Shown in pieces: positions 60,246 through 64,000 of a stretch of 64,000 nucleotides of DNA. A program made the translations under genes and the position numbers. Numbering within the stretch: position 1 is the stretch's first letter; each line of letters opens with the position of its first letter. The notes below the pieces were generated by a model. That model had not been told where the DNA came from. It worked only from the letters and a program-made list of their open reading frames with translations, and did no database searches. The stretch covers positions 809,559-873,558 of the forward strand of contig MEFY01000002.1 in NCBI GenBank assembly GCA_001725325.1, written 5' to 3'. Origin of the DNA: Leifsonia sp. SCN 70-46. GTDB lineage: Bacteria; Actinomycetota; Actinomycetes; Actinomycetales; Microbacteriaceae.

Positions 60246-61609
60246 CCGAGGAGCTCTTCCAGCACGCCCCCTGCGGCCTCGTGCGCACGGTCGACGGCGT
60301 CATCCTCGACGCCAACGACACGATCCTCGCGTGGCTGGGCCGCGACCGCGAGTCGTTCGTCGGCACGCTCCTGCAGCAGCACCTGGATGCGGGCAGCCGC
60401 CTGTTCTTCGAGACCCGGCACACGCCCGTGCTGCTGCTCTCGGGCACGGTCCGCGACGCGTCCCTCACGATGCTGCGCGCGGACGGCTCCCCCCTTCCGG
60501 TGCTCCTCAACTCCACGGTGCACGACGGAGCCGTCCACACGGCGATCTTCGACGCGGGCGCGCGCGCCGACTACGAGCGCGAGCTCGTGGAGGCCCGCCG
60601 CGCCGCCGAGGCCTCGGAGGTGCGCGTGCGCGTGCTGCAGGCGTCGTCGAGCGCGTTCGTGAGCAGCTCGACCGAGGAGCAGGTGTGCGTCGCGCTCTTC
60701 GCCGCCGCGACGGAGGCGTTCGGAGCGACCGCCACGGGGGTCTTCCTGCTCGACGACGCGGGCGAGTACAACCTCGTCGCGGGGCAGCATCCGCTCGACG
60801 GCGCGCTGCCGCGCAGCGCCCCGCGCGCGTCCGACGCCGCGCTGCTCGAGGAGAAGACCATGACGGTGTCGGTGCGCGACGCCGACGGCCCCTACTCGGC
60901 CCTCGCCCTAGCGCTGCGCGCCCGCCGTCTGGACTCGGTCACGATCATCCCCCTGCTGCGCAACGGCGTCTCGATCGGCGTGCTCGCGTGCTTCTTCGCG
61001 CGCGAGCGGGCCTTCGACGCGGAGTACGCCGACCTGCAGGCGGCGTTGTCGCGCCAGGCCGCCCTCGCGATCTCGCGCGTGCGCCTGCAGAAGGAGCTCG
61101 AGCGCCTCGCGCTGCACGACCAGCTCACGGGGCTCGACAACCGCAACCTCATCCTCGAGAACGTGCACACCGCCGTGACGCGCGCGCGCCTCACGAGCCG
61201 GCCCGTGTCCGTCGTGTTCCTCGACCTCGACGGGTTCAAGCGCGTCAACGACGAGCTCGGCCACCAGGCGGGCGACGCGGTGCTGCAGGAGGCCGCCGCG
61301 CGGATCCGCTCCGAGGTGCGCCACGCCGACTCCGTGGGGCGCTACGGCGGGGACGAGTTCGTCGCGATCTGCGAGGACGCGGACCGGGATGCCGCTGCCG
61401 CTGTGGCCGACCGCATCCGCGAGGCCGTGGCCCGGCCCTACGCCGGCCTGCCCGACGGCTACGGCGTGACGGCGAGCGTGGGCGTCGCCATCTACACCCC
61501 CTCCGACGCCCCGGAGCCCAGCGACGACGAGCTCATCGGGCTCGCCGACGACGCGATGTACATCGCCAAGAGCGCGGGCAAGGACCGCGTGACGTTCCTG
61601 CACCACTAG
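60242..61609 (+). CDS. PAS-GAF-GGDEF diguanylate cyclase
   Basis: A 455-residue protein. The N-terminal PAS domain (about 1-115, FQHAPCGLVRTVDGVILDANDTILAWLGRDRESFVG) is typical of RsbP-like partners. A GAF domain (about 135-285) follows, with TGVFLLDDAGEYNLVAG and VTIIPLLRNGVSIGVLACF. The C-terminal GGDEF domain (about 295-455) is active by motif: GGDEF at 369-373, LVFLDLDGFK-type metal site VVFLDLDGFKRVND, and an inhibitory I-site RHAD at 360-363. The coupling with the hydrolase (GTGA overlap) suggests that it makes c-di-GMP in response to the hydrolase's ligand or product. Confidence 0.93.
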   Translation: MTEELFQHAPCGLVRTVDGVILDANDTILAWLGRDRESFVGTLLQQHLDAGSRLFFETRHTPVLLLSGTVRDASLTMLRADGSPLPVLLNSTVHDGAVHTAIFDAGARADYERELVEARRAAEASEVRVRVLQASSSAFVSSSTEEQVCVALFAAATEAFGATATGVFLLDDAGEYNLVAGQHPLDGALPRSAPRASDAALLEEKTMTVSVRDADGPYSALALALRARRLDSVTIIPLLRNGVSIGVLACFFARERAFDAEYADLQAALSRQAALAISRVRLQKELERLALHDQLTGLDNRNLILENVHTAVTRARLTSRPVSVVFLDLDGFKRVNDELGHQAGDAVLQEAAARIRSEVRHADSVGRYGGDEFVAICEDADRDAAAAVADRIREAVARPYAGLPDGYGVTASVGVAIYTPSDAPEPSDDELIGLADDAMYIAKSAGKDRVTFLHH

Positions 61610-61651
61610 GCGCTCTAAGCTCGACATGCACGACGAAGAAGGGATCCCGCG

Positions 61652-61969
61652 ATGGGAACGCTGACCTACGACTCCAAGCTCACGGCGACCTTCGACGACC
61701 GCGTCCTCGCCCACCTCCAGATCGTGATCTGGGCGAAGATCCGCCGCGGCGAGCCGTTCTCGTTCACCTGGAGCGAGCCGTCGCGCAACGGCTACGGGCG
61801 AACCTCGATCTGGATCAGCCCCAACATCTCGCTCGCCTTCGAGTACTTCGGCGGCAAGACCCCGCTCATCAACAAGAACTGGGTCAACCTGCTCAGCAAG
61901 TCCGCGAACTCCCCGGGCGGACTGCAGCTGCTGCCCGAGCCCGAGGATGTGCCGGGCCCGGCTAGCTGA
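61652..61969 (+). CDS. DUF7882 family protein, second copy
   Basis: A 105-residue paralogue of the gene at 57927. It reads MGTLTYDSKLTATFDDRVLAHLQIV, with RTSIWISPNISLAFEYFGG and SANSPGGLQLLPEP at the end. The two paralogues keep the same order of blocks, with identity highest at the start and in the SANxPGGL motif. A ribosome site AAGAAGGGA precedes the ATG. It follows the diguanylate cyclase gene by 42 bases on the same strand and may share its transcript. The TGA stop is five bases inside the convergent gene's end. Function unknown. Confidence 0.87.
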   Translation: MGTLTYDSKLTATFDDRVLAHLQIVIWAKIRRGEPFSFTWSEPSRNGYGRTSIWISPNISLAFEYFGGKTPLINKNWVNLLSKSANSPGGLQLLPEPEDVPGPAS

Positions 61970-62195
61970 CCCGCACGAGCTCCCACCCGAGCCCCGCGCT
62001 GCGCACCTCGAAGAAGCGCACGACGCCCGACTCGTCCCGCGCCCGGAACCGCCACACGTCGACATCCCCGTCGACGTGCAGCTCGTCGGCGATCACGCGG
62101 TAGCGCCGGTTCGCGTGCACGAGCCGCACGGGCACCCCCTCGACGAACCACAGCCCCACGGGGCTGCCGGCGTACGAGGGGTGCAGGAGGGTCAT
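61962..62195 (-). CDS. small hypothetical protein (DUF6504-like)
   Basis: A 77-residue soluble protein: LWFVEGVPVRLVHANRRYRVIADELHVDGDVDVWRFRARDESGVVRFFEVRSAGLGWELVRVS. The alternating strand pattern ending WELVRV resembles the DUF6504 small beta proteins, but this match is from memory and weak. The ATG overlaps the stop of the preceding gene by ATGA, indicating translational coupling to it. The 3' end overlaps the DUF7882 gene on the other strand by eight bases. No function is suggested. Confidence 0.72.
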   Translation of the reverse strand: MTLLHPSYAGSPVGLWFVEGVPVRLVHANRRYRVIADELHVDGDVDVWRFRARDESGVVRFFEVRSAGLGWELVRVS

Positions 62196-62500
62196 GACGC
62201 CAGCTGGAAGATCCCGTAGGCGAGGCCGAGCGTCGTGAGGCCCGTGAGGGCGATGGTCGCGCGCAGCATGAGGATCTCGCGGCGGTCGTGCGCGGCGACA
62301 TCCTCGCCGTCGACCGCGACCTGCGCCTCGGCGAGGCCCTCGAAGCTGCCCCTCCCGCGGCCCTTGGCGTCGCTCGCGAGGTAGCGGCCGTCGAGGCGCT
62401 CGATCATGCCGAGGTAGTCGCCCTTGCGCGTCGCGACCCACAGGCCCGACTCCGGGCTCATCCAGTGGATGCCCGCGGGGGAGTCGAGCTCGAGGGTCAT
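62192..62500 (-). CDS. hypothetical protein with C-terminal TM helix
   Basis: A 102-residue protein. The soluble head (about 1-76) has SPAGIHWMSPESGLWVATRKGDYLGMIERLDGRYLASD and a Gly/Arg-rich turn; the tail (about 78-100, LRATIALTGLTTLGLAYGIF) is one membrane helix. It may be a tail-anchored small protein, N-terminus in the cytosol. The TGA overlaps the next small gene. The start ATG at 62500 lies 71 bases after the phytochrome-GGDEF stop, so it could be transcribed with it. Function unknown. Confidence 0.75.
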   Translation of the reverse strand: MTLELDSPAGIHWMSPESGLWVATRKGDYLGMIERLDGRYLASDAKGRGRGSFEGLAEAQVAVDGEDVAAHDRREILMLRATIALTGLTTLGLAYGIFQLAS

Positions 62501-62571
62501 GCCACCGACGCTATCCGCCGGCACCGTCAGGGCACTCCCTCTTGACGAGGATGCCACGGCGGTCGTATACG

Positions 62572-64000
62572 TCAGCGCGAGACGCGGTTCCGCCCGCCGG
62601 CCTTCGCCCGGTACATCGCCGCGTCGGCCCGTTCCACGAGCTCGGCGGTGGACCCGGGTCCGCCGCCCACGAGGCCGCACGACGCCGTGACGACGACGCT
62701 GCCGTCGCGCAGCGCGATGGGCTCGCCCAGCGCCGCGACCACCCGGTCGGCGACGCGCTCCGCGGCGGCCGCGGTCATGTTCTCGCACACGATGACGAAC
62801 TCGTCGCCCCCGAAGCGCGCGACCCTGTCCTGGCTGCGCACCTGCGTGATGAGCCGCTGCGCGACCTCGAGCAGCACGGCGTCGCCGGCCTCGTGGCCGT
62901 AGGAGTCGTTGATGCGCTTGAAGTCGTCGAGGTCGACGAAGAGCAGCGAGATCTCCGAGCCGCGCTCCCGGATGCGCTCGAGCTCCTCCTGCAGGAAACG
63001 GCGGTTCGGCAGGCTCGTGAGCGGGTCGCGCAGCGCGAGCTTCGCGAGCCGGGCCTCGTTGCGGCGCGAGAGGGCGCTCTCGAGGCCCTGGGCGAAGTCG
63101 CCCGCCGCGGTCGCCGCGTCCTCCCACGGCAGCGAGGTCGCCGTGACGCTCTCGGTCCACGACGAGAACGACAGGCGCGGCGAGAGCGGGGTCGGGCGGT
63201 TGTCGGGGCCCTGGTCGCCCAGCCAGTCCACCGACTGCAGCACCTCCCGCCGGAAGAACGCCAGGTAGTCGCCGGCCTCGCCGATCGGCACGACGAGCAC
63301 GCCCGCGAAATCCGGCAGGAGGGGCGCGAGGTCGGGATGCTCGGTAGCGATCGACGCCGTCTCGAGGGCCCCGCGCCGCGCGAGCTCGTCGAGCACGTCG
63401 GCCTCGGGGGCGCCGGGCGTGCGGCGGAGGTCGCCGTCGAGCTGGATCGCCGCCGCATCCGCGGTCACGAGGTCGAGCACCGTCGGGGCGCCCTCGAGCA
63501 GCGTCGCCGAGAGCTCGTCGGAGCCCACCATGCGCGTGAGCAGCGTCGCCCGCAGCTCCCGCCGCCGCACCTCGACCTCGAGCGAGTGCAGGTCGCGCTG
63601 GGCGCCGAGCTGCAGCGCCACCTGGTTGCCGAGCACCTCGAGGCTGCGGCGCAGCAGGAACGGCAGCCGTCGCTCCTCGCGGTGCGCGCACGTGATCATG
63701 CCGATGAGCACACCGCGGTAGATGAGCGAGAACGAGAGCGTGGATGCCTGGCCCATGTTGCGCATGAACTGGCGGTGGATGGGCGAGACGCTGCGCAGCT
63801 CCGCGACGCTCAGGTCGAGCTGTGCGGGTTCGATGTCGGCCAGCGTCAGGAGCGCGACCGGCTCCTTCGTGCTCGAGACGATGGCGCGCGAGAGCTTGGA
63901 GAGGTAGAGCTGGCGGGCTTGGGCGGGGATGTCCGTCGCGGGGAAGTGCAGGCCGAGGTACGGCTCCATGTCGTCCGCGCGGTCCTCGGCGACCACCTCG
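62572..64000 (-). CDS. bacteriophytochrome-GGDEF protein (partial, N-terminus off the right edge)
   Basis: A red/far-red photoreceptor joined to a diguanylate cyclase; 475 residues are visible. The fragment opens inside the chromophore GAF domain: EVVAEDRADDMEPYLGLHFPATDIPAQARQLY carries the phytochrome PASDIP signature as PATDIP, and LRSVSPIHRQFMRNMG gives the conserved His. The PHY domain follows, with its tongue motif as SPRLSFSSW preceded by SVDWLGDQG in place of the usual WGG. The C-terminal GGDEF domain has RFGGDEF (62797-62811 code GGDEF) and an I-site RSQD. The biliverdin-binding Cys would lie in the missing PAS part. No heme oxygenase gene is in view. Confidence 0.92.
   Translation of the reverse strand, partial: EVVAEDRADDMEPYLGLHFPATDIPAQARQLYLSKLSRAIVSSTKEPVALLTLADIEPAQLDLSVAELRSVSPIHRQFMRNMGQASTLSFSLIYRGVLIGMITCAHREERRLPFLLRRSLEVLGNQVALQLGAQRDLHSLEVEVRRRELRATLLTRMVGSDELSATLLEGAPTVLDLVTADAAAIQLDGDLRRTPGAPEADVLDELARRGALETASIATEHPDLAPLLPDFAGVLVVPIGEAGDYLAFFRREVLQSVDWLGDQGPDNRPTPLSPRLSFSSWTESVTATSLPWEDAATAAGDFAQGLESALSRRNEARLAKLALRDPLTSLPNRRFLQEELERIRERGSEISLLFVDLDDFKRINDSYGHEAGDAVLLEVAQRLITQVRSQDRVARFGGDEFVIVCENMTAAAAERVADRVVAALGEPIALRDGSVVVTASCGLVGGGPGSTAELVERADAAMYRAKAGGRNRVSR

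Overview
The window is high-GC (roughly 70 %) DNA densely packed with short intergenic gaps, many GTG starts and 4-bp start/stop overlaps. Protein families such as DUF3073, DUF2510, DUF7882, an F420-type LLM oxidoreductase, TreXYZ and a sugar ABC system without its own ATPase point to an actinobacterium, most likely Microbacteriaceae (Micrococcales); the genus cannot be told from the sequence. It reads as ordinary chromosome: I see no rRNA, tRNA, CRISPR array, insertion sequence or prophage, and no gene-free stretch above 300 bases (the longest, 57664-57926, holds two palindromic repeats).

Layout. 1-7937: purine biosynthesis (purC-purD, purF with a DUF2087 gene, purM) interleaved with a sterol-carrier-like gene, a small membrane protein and a NarL-type two-component pair. 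7934-10126: DUF3073, a flavin monooxygenase-like enzyme and a DUF2510 membrane protein. 10184-16665: a glycogen-debranching-like hydrolase divergent from a LacI regulator and a sugar ABC operon, with two matching palindromic operators between them. 16813-20709: lspA, an AAA ATPase, an LLM oxidoreductase and two unknown proteins. 20723-23480: an APC/KimA-like permease overlapping two crcB fluoride-channel genes. 23544-28706: an exported protein, a DUF4097/PadR pair with three upstream repeats, a TipA-like MerR regulator, a 36-aa membrane peptide, a YczE-type membrane protein and a MocR regulator. 28757-34491: an RND exporter, a GNAT enzyme and a DEAD-box helicase behind a structured leader of about 200 nt. 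34670-44742: VanZ, a secreted 5'-nucleotidase, RecQ, a lipoprotein, TetR, SDR, an acyl-CoA oxidase/dehydrogenase and a PlsC acyltransferase. 44753-50332: an MFS exporter and TspO-like protein divergent from MarR, a zinc metallopeptidase, and an ECF sigma factor with its probable membrane partner. 50312-56572: the trehalose operon treX-treY-treZ. 56621-64000: a T5orf172-type protein, small conserved proteins, and a cyclic-di-GMP signalling cluster.

The cluster at 58518-64000 is the most interesting part. It holds a stand-alone EAL phosphodiesterase, an RsbQ-like alpha/beta hydrolase translationally coupled to a PAS-GAF-GGDEF diguanylate cyclase, and a bacteriophytochrome-GGDEF protein running off the right edge, together with DUF7882 paralogues. 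This suggests that an energy- or small-molecule signal and a red-light signal both feed into c-di-GMP.

Two features recur across the window. Many genes have a TANNNT -10 box 6-7 bases before the start codon, as expected for leaderless transcripts. Six convergent gene pairs share a CTAG so that both stop codons overlap. Several gene 3' ends carry long palindromic elements, including an 86-87 bp element present twice in opposite orientations with conserved arms and an internal motif at a fixed distance.
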